Part shown: one piece after another, positions 34,929 to 43,739 of the stretch | Numbering within the stretch: position 1 is the stretch's first letter | How the letters are laid out: each line of letters begins with the position of its first letter | Assembly: GCA_904846145.1 (NCBI GenBank) | Contig: CAJGZL010000001.1 | Coordinates: 2,418,001 to 2,482,000, forward strand | Length of the DNA: 64,000 nt | Origin: Psychrobacter immobilis | GTDB taxonomy: Bacteria; Pseudomonadota; Gammaproteobacteria; Pseudomonadales; Moraxellaceae | Direction of reading: 5' to 3' | The notes under the pieces: model-generated | Told to the model about the DNA's origin: nothing | What the model saw: only the letters and a program-made list of their open reading frames with translations | Databases searched by the model: none | Position numbers and translations under genes: made by a program

Positions 34929-36506
34929 TTGCATATCTTAGTGATGATTGTAATGACCTTACGGATCGTCTCAGTACAGCGCAATATCGGAGTAGCGATT
35001 GCGTGGATTGCGATGCTCTATACGCTACCTATAGTAGGCTTAATCGCTTATTTATTATTGGGTGAACCAATGATTGGTCGTCGCTACCGTCAGCGTATGC
35101 AGCAGGCACAGTTATTAACTAATGAGATGGCTGTGCGTGAGCGCCTGATATTGGATAAAGGTCAGAGCTTACTACCAGATAACTATCGCGGCGTCAGTCG
35201 TATTGGTACGCGCTGGACGGGCTTTGGGGTTTATCCTGATCATCAAATGCAGCTACTCACCAGCTCGCAAACGATCTTTGAGCGTATGATCATCGATATA
35301 GACGAGGCAAAGCGCAGTATCTTAATAGAGTTTTATATTATCTATCCTAAGGGTCAGGTGCTTGAGGTATTAGCCGCTATAGTAGCAGCTGCTCAGCGCG
35401 GGGTTGAGTGTCATATCTTAGTCGATAGTGTGGGTAGCTTTAGCTTTTTTAACAGCTCTGAACATAAAGCGTTGGAGCGGGCAGGAGTGCTAGTACATCA
35501 GTCGCTGCCCGTTGGGTTATTTAAGACTTTGTTTAAGCGCTCGGACTTACGCAATCATCGCAAAATAGTCGTTATTGACGAAAATATTGGCTATACGGGC
35601 AGCTTTAATCTGATTGATCCAAAGTTTTTTAAGCAGGATAAAAAAGTAGGTCAATGGATAGATGTAATGATACGTAGTGTCAGCTATCAGCCGATCAGTA
35701 TCGCCACCGCGATGGCAAAAGTCGTGGTTACTGATATTGGCGCTGAGAGTAAAAGCAATTTGGATGCGCTACATCAGCGTATGAATACTTATACTCGCAA
35801 GCTGTATGTGCTGCCACCGACGATCAATGATATCGATAGACGGATACAAGTGAGTGATGATGCCGATCATTCGGACGATCAATCAGCTCATCACTTATCT
35901 CACCAATTAGCAACAGGTATAAGTCCTATCGAAATTGCGCCAATGCCGACGGTTCGTAACGTCATAGCCCAGCTGATACCCTCTGCGCCGCAAGTGACCG
36001 CTCATGTTATCTACAATACTTTAGTGACGCTGATTCATCGTGCTAACAAGCGTATTCAAATCACCACCCCATATTTTGTACCAGACGAGGCGTTATCAGG
36101 AGCGTTAGCCACAGCCGCGAAGCGTGGCTTGGATGTGACCCTTATTATCCCTGAAAAGGTAGATTCGTTCTTAGTTCAGCACGCCTCGCAAGCTTATTAT
36201 CAAGAGCTGCTTGAGGCAGGAGTCAAGATTGCGCTATTTAAAGGCGGATTGCTGCATGCCAAAATGGTCGTAATCGATAACGACTATTGTCTGTTTGGTA
36301 CGGTCAATATCGATATGCGTAGCTTTTATCTCAATATGGAGGTCAGCTTAGCCATTTATACCCCTGAGATGGTCGCACAAATCGCGGATTGTCAGCGCTG
36401 TTATTTACAAAACTGTCGCTATTTAGAACTGATAGAGTGGCAACAGCGTCATGGCTATCAGCGTCTATTCGATAATATGGTACGTCTGTTTAGTCCGTTA
36501 TTGTAG
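34929..36506 (+). CDS. Cardiolipin synthase (phospholipase D family)
   Basis: A protein of at least 525 residues with two N-terminal transmembrane helices and two HKD catalytic motifs: NHRKIVVIDENIGYTGSFN (about 207-225) and LHAKMVVIDNDYCLFGT (about 442-458). It makes cardiolipin from two phosphatidylglycerols in the inner membrane; layout and length fit ClsA. The only standard start in frame is TTG 34929, which cuts into the first membrane helix. The frame stays open upstream to 34848, and an ATA at 34860 lies eight bases after AAAGGG. Starting there would add 23 residues (IDAIAAEPTAPWSWVDLAGY and WIL) and complete the usual Cls N-terminus. The true start may therefore be non-canonical. Confidence 0.9.
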   Translation: MHILVMIVMTLRIVSVQRNIGVAIAWIAMLYTLPIVGLIAYLLLGEPMIGRRYRQRMQQAQLLTNEMAVRERLILDKGQSLLPDNYRGVSRIGTRWTGFGVYPDHQMQLLTSSQTIFERMIIDIDEAKRSILIEFYIIYPKGQVLEVLAAIVAAAQRGVECHILVDSVGSFSFFNSSEHKALERAGVLVHQSLPVGLFKTLFKRSDLRNHRKIVVIDENIGYTGSFNLIDPKFFKQDKKVGQWIDVMIRSVSYQPISIATAMAKVVVTDIGAESKSNLDALHQRMNTYTRKLYVLPPTINDIDRRIQVSDDADHSDDQSAHHLSHQLATGISPIEIAPMPTVRNVIAQLIPSAPQVTAHVIYNTLVTLIHRANKRIQITTPYFVPDEALSGALATAAKRGLDVTLIIPEKVDSFLVQHASQAYYQELLEAGVKIALFKGGLLHAKMVVIDNDYCLFGTVNIDMRSFYLNMEVSLAIYTPEMVAQIADCQRCYLQNCRYLELIEWQQRHGYQRLFDNMVRLFSPLL

Positions 36507-36575
36507 CGCTTAGACTTTTGGGTTAAGGTAGTATCGATTGTTGTTATTTTTGAGGTATATAGATGGGCTTATTTT

Positions 36576-38072
36576 ATGTTCGCTAACGTTGCTGTTTCTA
36601 CTACAAAAACACCGCTAGATTATATGGCTGAGGGCTATTGGCAGGATTTTTTAGCGCAGCGAGCTATCGCGGGTGGTATTGCTTATGAGCAGCCATTACA
36701 TGCCTGTCAATTGGATGAATCGCTACTCAGTCTGCAGCGTATCGATATATTACTCAGTCAAATACGACGCGATATCATCAAGTCAGACGAGCTCAATGAG
36801 GCAACAGTGTTAGCGGATGAGCGCTATCGTAACCTATTTATATTTTTAGCATTTTATGCAGGCCGAGTATTGGCTGAACAAGGGCGTTATATACCCAATT
36901 GGTACAGTCAATTTGAGCTGGCTAAGCGCTATCCCAATTTGCCTATAATAGAGGATGATTTTTATCAGCATATAGCGGTGGTCCATTGTGATAATGCTGA
37001 GTCGAATGGTAGGGTGCTAAGCTCCTTATTTTTTGCTTTAGAGCCAATAGGACAGCGGCTATTCGGTAATATTGATCGTCAGTTCACAGCTATACAAGGT
37101 GGACAAGTGGCAAGTGGTCTATATCAAGCCGTGTTAGAGCGGCTGCCTAAAACAGTAGTCAATGAAAATTTAGAGACTAAAAGTTCAGATGCTAGAAATG
37201 TAAATGATAAAAGGTCAGTCAATGATGACTTAAGGGTTAAAGACTCAATTGCTACTATCGATAATAGTGATGATAATGATAATTCGTCTCAGTCAATAGC
37301 TAATGAACCTTTAATTAAAGAGTCCATTATTAGCGAAACAGGCACAGTTCAATCAAATATTGTCGATCGCGTCAGTAGTGAATCGAGCTTTAAAAAGAGT
37401 GCTTCACAACAATTTACGGTTATCACGAACAAACCAGTAACACCAACGCCAGAGATTTTCACCCAGCTATTGAATGAGCTAAGTAGTATCGAAGTCGTGC
37501 AAACTAATGGCAATGAAGACTATAACCAAGCGTGCAAAACCTTAGATCAGTTTGAGCGTCATATAGCACGGCAAAAAACAGCTCGCAGCGAAGTTGTGTT
37601 CTCAGATGCGCATCAACAGCAGCGTCAGCAAGCGCTTATCAAATTGCAAGATGCTGCTAGCGTTGGTCATACTGGCGCTATGCTGAGGCTCGCTATGTAC
37701 GAGCTATTAGGTGAAGGCTTAGTCGCTTCAGTCGCTGATGCTGATGATAATACTGATAAAAAGGCCAGTAAAGAGGCAGGTATTGAGTTGGTTAAGCAAG
37801 CGGCCAATGCCAATGACAGTCGCGGACAGCGTCTGCTAAGTCGTCTATACTATCGAGGTTTCGGGGTCACGCAAGATATACAAAGCGGTAGACACTGGCT
37901 TGAGCAGGCGGCCAACAACGGTCATAGCGAGGCGGCAACTTTGGTCGCCGAGTGGCAACAAGCACAGACGCTTATCACGACTCGCCAGCAAGAGCAGCAC
38001 AGTACTAAGCGCTATCAATGGCTTATTATAGCAGTGATAATAGCGGCTATTGCGTTGATTGTTTTTGCATAA
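36576..38072 (+). CDS. Sel1-repeat protein with C-terminal membrane anchor
   Basis: A 498-residue protein. The N-terminal 200 residues are helical without a recognised domain; about 210-290 is a polar, disordered linker. The C-terminal part contains Sel1-type repeats (GAMLRLAMYELLGEG at about 366, then SRGQRLLSRLYYRGFGV and NNGHSEAATLVAEWQ). The last 20 residues, WLIIAVIIAAIALIVFA, form a single membrane helix, so the protein is tail-anchored with the repeats facing the cytoplasm. Sel1 repeats mediate protein contacts. The partner is unknown. It lies 69 bp after the cardiolipin synthase gene. Confidence 0.75.
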   Translation: MFANVAVSTTKTPLDYMAEGYWQDFLAQRAIAGGIAYEQPLHACQLDESLLSLQRIDILLSQIRRDIIKSDELNEATVLADERYRNLFIFLAFYAGRVLAEQGRYIPNWYSQFELAKRYPNLPIIEDDFYQHIAVVHCDNAESNGRVLSSLFFALEPIGQRLFGNIDRQFTAIQGGQVASGLYQAVLERLPKTVVNENLETKSSDARNVNDKRSVNDDLRVKDSIATIDNSDDNDNSSQSIANEPLIKESIISETGTVQSNIVDRVSSESSFKKSASQQFTVITNKPVTPTPEIFTQLLNELSSIEVVQTNGNEDYNQACKTLDQFERHIARQKTARSEVVFSDAHQQQRQQALIKLQDAASVGHTGAMLRLAMYELLGEGLVASVADADDNTDKKASKEAGIELVKQAANANDSRGQRLLSRLYYRGFGVTQDIQSGRHWLEQAANNGHSEAATLVAEWQQAQTLITTRQQEQHSTKRYQWLIIAVIIAAIALIVFA

Positions 38073-38200
38073 AAACTATTGCTATAGTGCGCTACCGTGC
38101 TTTATTTTTAAATGTTATCTTTAATTAAAAGAAGCTATTTTTGCATAACTTCTTTTATTATATCTCTCAATTACTCACACTTATTATTCTGAGCACTGAC

Positions 38201-39793
38201 ATGCCGTCCTTTGATCCGCTATCGTCCAAATCTAATGTCAAATCCGAGCCTTTAAATAAATCTCAAGTGAGCCTGCCACCTTGGTACTATCGTTCAGCTA
38301 TCGCTGTCCTAAAGCCTCTATATCGGCTGCAAGTATGGAGGCGATCCCATCAGCGTGATAATTACCAGCAAGAGGTTGCGCAGCGTTTTGGTAAGCAGTA
38401 TCCGCCCGCGCCAAAGGCTGACTCTAAAAACAACAGTAATAGAACCATTTGGTGTCATGCGGTCTCTTTAGGCGAGACCAATACCGTAGCGCCGCTACTC
38501 GATGCGCTCATGGCGAATGGTTTTACTATTTGGCTGACCAATACTACCCAAACGGGGTTTGCTCGTGGGGCTAGTCGCTTTGCTGATGATATTACAGTAG
38601 GGCGACTGAGTCATAGCTATGTGCCCGTCGATAGTCCAGCGGTGATTGAGACATTTTTGGCGCATGTCCAGCCGATCGCGGCGATGTTTGTAGAGACTGA
38701 ACTGTGGGCAAATATCTTAACCAAGCTCTCAGAGCAGCATATTCCCAGTGTTTTAGTCAATGGACGCCTGTCAGAGGCATCTTTTAAGCGCTATCAAAAG
38801 ATAGCTAGCGTAAGCGCTAGTATGATGCAAAATCTAACCCTGATTATTGCGCAAGACGAGGAATCAGCCCAGCGCTTTAGTCAGCTTGGCGCGCATAGCT
38901 CACAAGTACGTGTTGGCGGCTCGCTAAAGTGGGTGATTAACACCCCAAAAACTGCTAGTTCAAGCACTACTCAAAACGCTAAAGATGATAAAAATCTTAA
39001 ATCAAGTTCAGATACTAAGAACAAGCCAGATGTTTTTTCAAGCAACGCGCATCGTCCAATTTGGATAGCAGCTAGCACGCATAGTGGCGAGGAGAGAGCG
39101 GCTATAGCTTTGCATAAGCAGCTGTTATCGAACCCAGCCCTGAATTTAGCATCGAATCCAGAACTGGCAAATAGCTTATTAATTATTGTACCTCGACATC
39201 CTGAACGCTTTGATGAAGTAGCAGAGTTAATTGCATCAGCTAAGCTTACGATGGCACGACGCAGTGTGGATGATACTATTACTGCGCAAACGCAAGTCTA
39301 TCTAGCCGATACTATGGGCGAGCTGATGCTGTGGTATAGACAAGCAGATGTAGCGCTAGTCGGTGGCTCACTGGTCGATATTGGTGGTCATAATCCAGTG
39401 GAGCCAGCTAGTGTCGGCACGCCAATAATAATGGGTCAATACACACAGTCCTGTCAAAATGTGGTCGATAAACTAGCCAGTGTAGGGGCGTTATACCAGC
39501 CTAATAATCCATTTTATAAAGCGATTGCTGCCAACGATAATCCTCTAATTGAATATAACCAAGCGACGAAAAACGAACCTTTGATCGCTGCAACAAATCA
39601 AGGCGATACTGATCCTATGGTGCTCATTTATTTGCAATTAAAGAGTTGGCTGAGTCATCCAGAGCAAGCTCGCCGCGCAGGTCGATCAGGCGAGCAGCTA
39701 ACGGCTCAACAGCGCTCAGCGTTGACCAAGCAATTGGCTATGATTGAAGAGGTCATTGAGTCGTCTACGAGCGCCGATCAAGTAAAGAGATAG
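38201..39793 (+). CDS. waaA: 3-deoxy-D-manno-octulosonic acid transferase
   Basis: About 530 residues, a GT-B-fold Kdo transferase that adds Kdo to lipid IVA at the inner membrane. WCHAVSLGETNTVAPLL (about 82-98), FVETELWANIL, LVNGRLSEASFKRY, and the C-terminal ALVGGSLVDIGGHNPVEPA are WaaA signatures. A low-complexity insert (TASSSTTQNAKDD and following, about 30 residues) separates the two Rossmann domains and accounts for the extra length. The ATG at 38201 is chosen; a TTG at 38141 would add 20 residues. The rsmE gene starts 1 bp after the stop. Confidence 0.94.
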   Translation: MPSFDPLSSKSNVKSEPLNKSQVSLPPWYYRSAIAVLKPLYRLQVWRRSHQRDNYQQEVAQRFGKQYPPAPKADSKNNSNRTIWCHAVSLGETNTVAPLLDALMANGFTIWLTNTTQTGFARGASRFADDITVGRLSHSYVPVDSPAVIETFLAHVQPIAAMFVETELWANILTKLSEQHIPSVLVNGRLSEASFKRYQKIASVSASMMQNLTLIIAQDEESAQRFSQLGAHSSQVRVGGSLKWVINTPKTASSSTTQNAKDDKNLKSSSDTKNKPDVFSSNAHRPIWIAASTHSGEERAAIALHKQLLSNPALNLASNPELANSLLIIVPRHPERFDEVAELIASAKLTMARRSVDDTITAQTQVYLADTMGELMLWYRQADVALVGGSLVDIGGHNPVEPASVGTPIIMGQYTQSCQNVVDKLASVGALYQPNNPFYKAIAANDNPLIEYNQATKNEPLIAATNQGDTDPMVLIYLQLKSWLSHPEQARRAGRSGEQLTAQQRSALTKQLAMIEEVIESSTSADQVKR

Positions 39794-39794
39794 T

Positions 39795-40535
39795 ATGAAT
39801 TGTATTTTATTACCCTCTACTGATTTTGTGCAGCACAACGCGGGTTATAAGGCGCAGATTACAGCGCCTGCGCAGATTACTCATGTTCATAATATCCTTG
39901 GCGCGCAAGTAGGCGATACGCTAAAGATTGGCATGCTCAGTGGCAATCTTGGTACGGCTATTATCGATACTATAACGAACGGTAATATTCAATTGCGAGA
40001 AGTCCAGTTAACGATTCCGCCACCTGCTAAGCTTGATGTCACCGTCGTTTTGGCTTTGCCACGTCCTAAAGTACTGCGCCGTCTTATCATGGATATGACC
40101 GCGCTTGGCGTGCGCGATATTGTATTAATAAATAGCTATCGAACCCAAAAGAGCTATTGGCAAAGTCCGATGCTCAGCCGTCTTGATGAGTTTGTGCTGG
40201 AGGGGTTGCAACAAGGCGTGGATACTATCGCGCCGACTATCACCTTGCAAAAGCGCTTTAAGCCTTTTGTAGAAGATGATCTGCCAGCGTTAATAACAGA
40301 TCGGGCTATCATCGCACATCCTTATGCACCGCTTTCATTAGCAAACTATTTGCGGCAATCAGTAGAAGAGGCCTTACCGAGTGTGGTGTTTATTGGTAGT
40401 GAGGGCGGCTGGATAGATTATGAGATTGAGCTTCTACAAGCGCAAGGTTGCCAAGCGCTCAATATTGGCGCTCGAGTATTAAGGACAGAAGCGGCTGTCA
40501 ATGTGGTGTTGGGACAATGGTTAATACATCATTAG
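39795..40535 (+). CDS. rsmE: 16S rRNA m3U1498 methyltransferase
   Basis: A 246-residue SPOUT-family enzyme with an N-terminal PUA-like domain. FIGSEGGWIDYEIELL (about 197-212) and NIGARVLRTEAAVNVVLGQ (about 224-242) form the trefoil knot that binds SAM. The N-terminal domain and the LPRPKVLRRLIMDMTALGV stretch agree with RsmE. It methylates U1498 in the small-subunit rRNA. It begins 1 bp after waaA and so is co-transcribed with it. Confidence 0.95.
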   Translation: MNCILLPSTDFVQHNAGYKAQITAPAQITHVHNILGAQVGDTLKIGMLSGNLGTAIIDTITNGNIQLREVQLTIPPPAKLDVTVVLALPRPKVLRRLIMDMTALGVRDIVLINSYRTQKSYWQSPMLSRLDEFVLEGLQQGVDTIAPTITLQKRFKPFVEDDLPALITDRAIIAHPYAPLSLANYLRQSVEEALPSVVFIGSEGGWIDYEIELLQAQGCQALNIGARVLRTEAAVNVVLGQWLIHH

Positions 40536-40647
40536 TTACAAGTTCGATTTTAGCATATAGTACTTAGTTTAATGACTTGATAGGGCACCGCTAAAGGCTG
40601 ATACAACAGAAATTATAGGAAGTGTTCATAGGTCAAATAAATGTATT

Positions 40648-40666
40648 GATAATTAATCTCATTTCC
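40648..40666. promoter_or_regulatory. Fur-box-like site upstream of fbpA
   Basis: GATAATTAATCTCATTTCC matches the 19-bp Fur consensus at 14 positions by eye. It lies about 105 bp before the fbpA ATG, where iron-dependent repression of a ferric importer would be expected. Confidence 0.4.
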
Positions 40667-40769
40667 ATTAGTATACTGTTTTGGTTATTTAATCACTCGA
40701 TTGCTATTTATTTTTCGCTATATATACTGATTTTACAGTAGCTATCATTGCACTATTTTGGAGACTTCC

Positions 40770-41894
40770 ATGCCGTCAAAAACGCTTAACACTTCACTAT
40801 CCTTAGCCAACCCTGCAAAACTTGGCTTATCTGTTGCTGTATTTAGCTTGATGTTAGGGCTGGCAGGTTGTACTAAGTCAGAAACAGCTGATGCTGACGC
40901 GCCAGTAGATAGCACGGTGGCAGTAAGCGACAATGATGCCGCTGTCGCGCCAAGTAGTGATCAAGTGGTTACGATTTACTCATCGCGTAATGAGCAATTG
41001 ATTAAGCCATTATTAGATAAATATACTGAAGAGACTGGGGTCAAAATTGAGCTAGTTACGGATAAAACAGGCCCGTTAATGGCACGTCTGCAAGCGGAGG
41101 GCAAGAACACCCCAGCCGATATGCTGTTGACGGTAGATGCTGGTAACTTATGGCAAGCGGCTGAGCAAGGCTTATTACAGCCCGTAACCTCAAGCGTGCT
41201 TGAAGCAAATGTACCTGCCAAATATCGTGATCCAAAAGGCCAATGGACAGGGCTATCATTACGTGCACGTACTATTCTTTATGATCCTAGTAAAGTTGAC
41301 GCCTCGCAGTTATCGACTTACGCTGATTTAGCTGATCCCAAGTGGAAAGGTAAGCTGTGCCTGCGCACTTCAAAATCTGTCTATAATCAGTCATTAGTAG
41401 CCAGTATGATAGAGAATTTAGGCAGTGATGAAACTGAGCAAGTTATTCGTGGCTGGGTTGATAATTTAGCGACTGATGTGTTTACCGATGATACTAGTTT
41501 ACTGGAAGCTATTGCCGCAGGTCAGTGTGAAGTTGGTCTTACCAACAGCTATTATTACGGTCGTATCCTTGATGAAAAACCTGATTTCCCAGTACAGATA
41601 TTCTGGGCCAATCAAGACACTACTGGCACGCACGTCAATATCTCTGGTGCTGGGGTAATTGCCAACTCTGATAATCCAAGCGGCGCGCTAAAATTGATGG
41701 AGTGGTTGTCATCCGATGAAGCGCAAGGCATTTATGCCAGCTCAGACAAAGAGTTCCCAGTCAAAGAAGGGGTCGATAAATCAGAGCTACTTAAATCATG
41801 GGGCGAGTTCAAACCTGATAATATCAACGTACAAAAATTTGGCTCACTACAAACTCAAGCGATTCAAATGATGGATAAAGCGGGTTATAAATAA
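40770..41894 (+). CDS. fbpA: Ferric iron ABC transporter, substrate-binding lipoprotein
   Basis: A 374-residue extracytoplasmic solute-binding protein of the FbpA/FutA type. The signal peptide ends in a lipobox LGLAGC (Cys about 31), followed by an acidic linker. VVTIYSSRNEQLIKPLLDKY starts the mature domain, and the paired tyrosines in TNSYYYGRIL (about 256) match the iron-ligand position of the family. It binds Fe(III) in the periplasm for the permease and ATPase encoded next. The ATG at 40770 has TTGGAG upstream. Confidence 0.9.
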   Translation: MPSKTLNTSLSLANPAKLGLSVAVFSLMLGLAGCTKSETADADAPVDSTVAVSDNDAAVAPSSDQVVTIYSSRNEQLIKPLLDKYTEETGVKIELVTDKTGPLMARLQAEGKNTPADMLLTVDAGNLWQAAEQGLLQPVTSSVLEANVPAKYRDPKGQWTGLSLRARTILYDPSKVDASQLSTYADLADPKWKGKLCLRTSKSVYNQSLVASMIENLGSDETEQVIRGWVDNLATDVFTDDTSLLEAIAAGQCEVGLTNSYYYGRILDEKPDFPVQIFWANQDTTGTHVNISGAGVIANSDNPSGALKLMEWLSSDEAQGIYASSDKEFPVKEGVDKSELLKSWGEFKPDNINVQKFGSLQTQAIQMMDKAGYK

Positions 41895-41979
41895 TAAAAC
41901 CTGCTTAGGGCGTGTTTGATCCTTTATAAGAAAGCACTATTAATCGCGAAAACGGTAATAATCAGATGGTTAAAGCTTT

Positions 41980-43665
41980 ATGGTAACGGTATCAAAAACA
42001 GCTGATCATGGCTCTGATGATAATAATAATGATGACAACGCGATCTCTGCAGGCCGCGTTGTTAGTCGAGACCATACCATTATTCGCCGTGTACTATCAA
42101 AATCAGTCTTAGGACTGATTTCGTTGTTTATGCTCATACCGATTATCATTGTGCTATTTTCTTGGACGCAGCCAGTTGCTGATATTTGGCAACACATGGC
42201 AGATTATGTACTGCCACAAGTGCTCAAAAACACCGCCATATTGCTATTAATGGTGACTGTCATCTCCGGCACTATCGGCACGGCGTTGGCGTGGGTTACC
42301 AGTATGTACCGCTTCCCAGGACAGCGGTTTTTTTCTTGGGCGCTGATGTTGCCCTTAGCTATACCCGCTTATGTTCTAGCCTTTGTCACTATTGGTATCG
42401 TTGACTTTAGCGGCCCGCTGCAAACAGGGCTGCGTGATTTAGGTATTAGTACCGCTATCCCTTCCGTGCGTAATATTTGGGGCGCAGGCTTAGTGCTATC
42501 GCTTGCTTTTTATCCTTATGTCTACTTGCTGGCGCGTCAAGCGTTCTTATCGCAAGGTCGCCGAGCGATTGAAGCAGGGCAGATGCTAGGCTTAAGTCGC
42601 AGTCGGGTATTTTTTCGCTTAGCACTACCGCAGGCGCTACCTTGGATTTTGGGTGGGCTGCTACTAGCGACTATGGAGACCTTAGCGGATTTTGGTGCGG
42701 TGTCGGTATTCAATGTTGATACTTTTACCACTGCTATTTATAAAGCTTGGTTTGGCTTTTTTAGCCTAACGACCGCCGCGCAATTAGCCGCCTTACTTAT
42801 TGGGGTGGTCTTTATCGTAGTACTCTTTGAGCAGTATTGGCAAGCTCGTCGCGGGCAGGCAATCACTCAAGGCAGCAATCGTCGTCTTGAGAGTAGCAAA
42901 AGCGCTAAATTTGGCATGAGTCTACTGTGTACTAGCATATTTCTCATTGCTTTTTTAATACCATTTTTGCAATTGGTCTATTGGACGGTGCTGAACTACA
43001 AGCAAGACTTTGATGAGCGTTACATAGACTTTGTGATCAATAGTTTATTAATAGCCAGTATGACCACCTTACTTATCGCAGTATTAGCGGTTATTATTGC
43101 TTGGGTTAAGCGTCAGTATCCTGATAAAAGCACTAAGCTGATGACGACGTTTGCCACGTTAGGCTATGTGGTACCTGGTACGGTGTTGGCGGTAGGCGTT
43201 TTTATTCCTATCGCTTGGCTGGATAATCAGCTGATTGCTACTGGCATCACCTCCCATCAAATACTATCAGGTAGCGTGATTGTGATGCTATTGGCTCTAT
43301 CGACACGCTTTATGACGGTAAGCTTTCAGCCTATCGATCGGCAATTGAAACGTCTAACGGTCAATCAAGAGGCTGCGGCCAAACTGCTTAGCGACAGCCC
43401 CGTGCAGCGCTGGCGACAAGTAGTATTACCGGTACTCAGCCCTGGGGTGTTAACGGCATTACTCATGGGCTTTGTCGAAGTGATGAAAGAGATGCCGATT
43501 ACCCTGATGACCCGACGCCAAGGCTGGGATACTTTAGCTGTTCGAGTGTTTGAGATGACTAGCGAGGGCATGTGGGGACGCGCGGCATTGCCTAGTTTGC
43601 TTATCGTAGTGGTTGGGCTGATTCCTGTATGGATATTGCTGCGCCAAAGCGATAAAACCAGCTAA
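41980..43665 (+). CDS. fbpB: Ferric iron ABC transporter, permease
   Basis: A 561-residue permease of about 12 transmembrane helices made of two fused binding-protein-dependent transport modules. The two EAA loops are visible: EAGQMLGLSRSRVFFRLALP (about 197-216) and EAAAKLLSDSPVQRWRQVVLP (about 465). This duplicated layout is typical of the FbpB/SfuB family. The first 50 residues are a charged cytoplasmic tail. It lies 85 bp after fbpA and 74 bp before the ATPase start used here, in one operon. Confidence 0.92.
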   Translation: MVTVSKTADHGSDDNNNDDNAISAGRVVSRDHTIIRRVLSKSVLGLISLFMLIPIIIVLFSWTQPVADIWQHMADYVLPQVLKNTAILLLMVTVISGTIGTALAWVTSMYRFPGQRFFSWALMLPLAIPAYVLAFVTIGIVDFSGPLQTGLRDLGISTAIPSVRNIWGAGLVLSLAFYPYVYLLARQAFLSQGRRAIEAGQMLGLSRSRVFFRLALPQALPWILGGLLLATMETLADFGAVSVFNVDTFTTAIYKAWFGFFSLTTAAQLAALLIGVVFIVVLFEQYWQARRGQAITQGSNRRLESSKSAKFGMSLLCTSIFLIAFLIPFLQLVYWTVLNYKQDFDERYIDFVINSLLIASMTTLLIAVLAVIIAWVKRQYPDKSTKLMTTFATLGYVVPGTVLAVGVFIPIAWLDNQLIATGITSHQILSGSVIVMLLALSTRFMTVSFQPIDRQLKRLTVNQEAAAKLLSDSPVQRWRQVVLPVLSPGVLTALLMGFVEVMKEMPITLMTRRQGWDTLAVRVFEMTSEGMWGRAALPSLLIVVVGLIPVWILLRQSDKTS

Positions 43666-43739
43666 TAGCAGATAATTTTTGCCCTTAGCAAATGTACGAT
43701 GGCACGATACAACTTATTTATAGCCTATTGGTGACGTTT

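Noticed and set aside
41908-41923. GGGCGTGTTTGATCC, resembling the end of the IS at 12538
   Set aside because: Only about eight bases match, with no partner end or transposase nearby; probably chance or too degraded to support.
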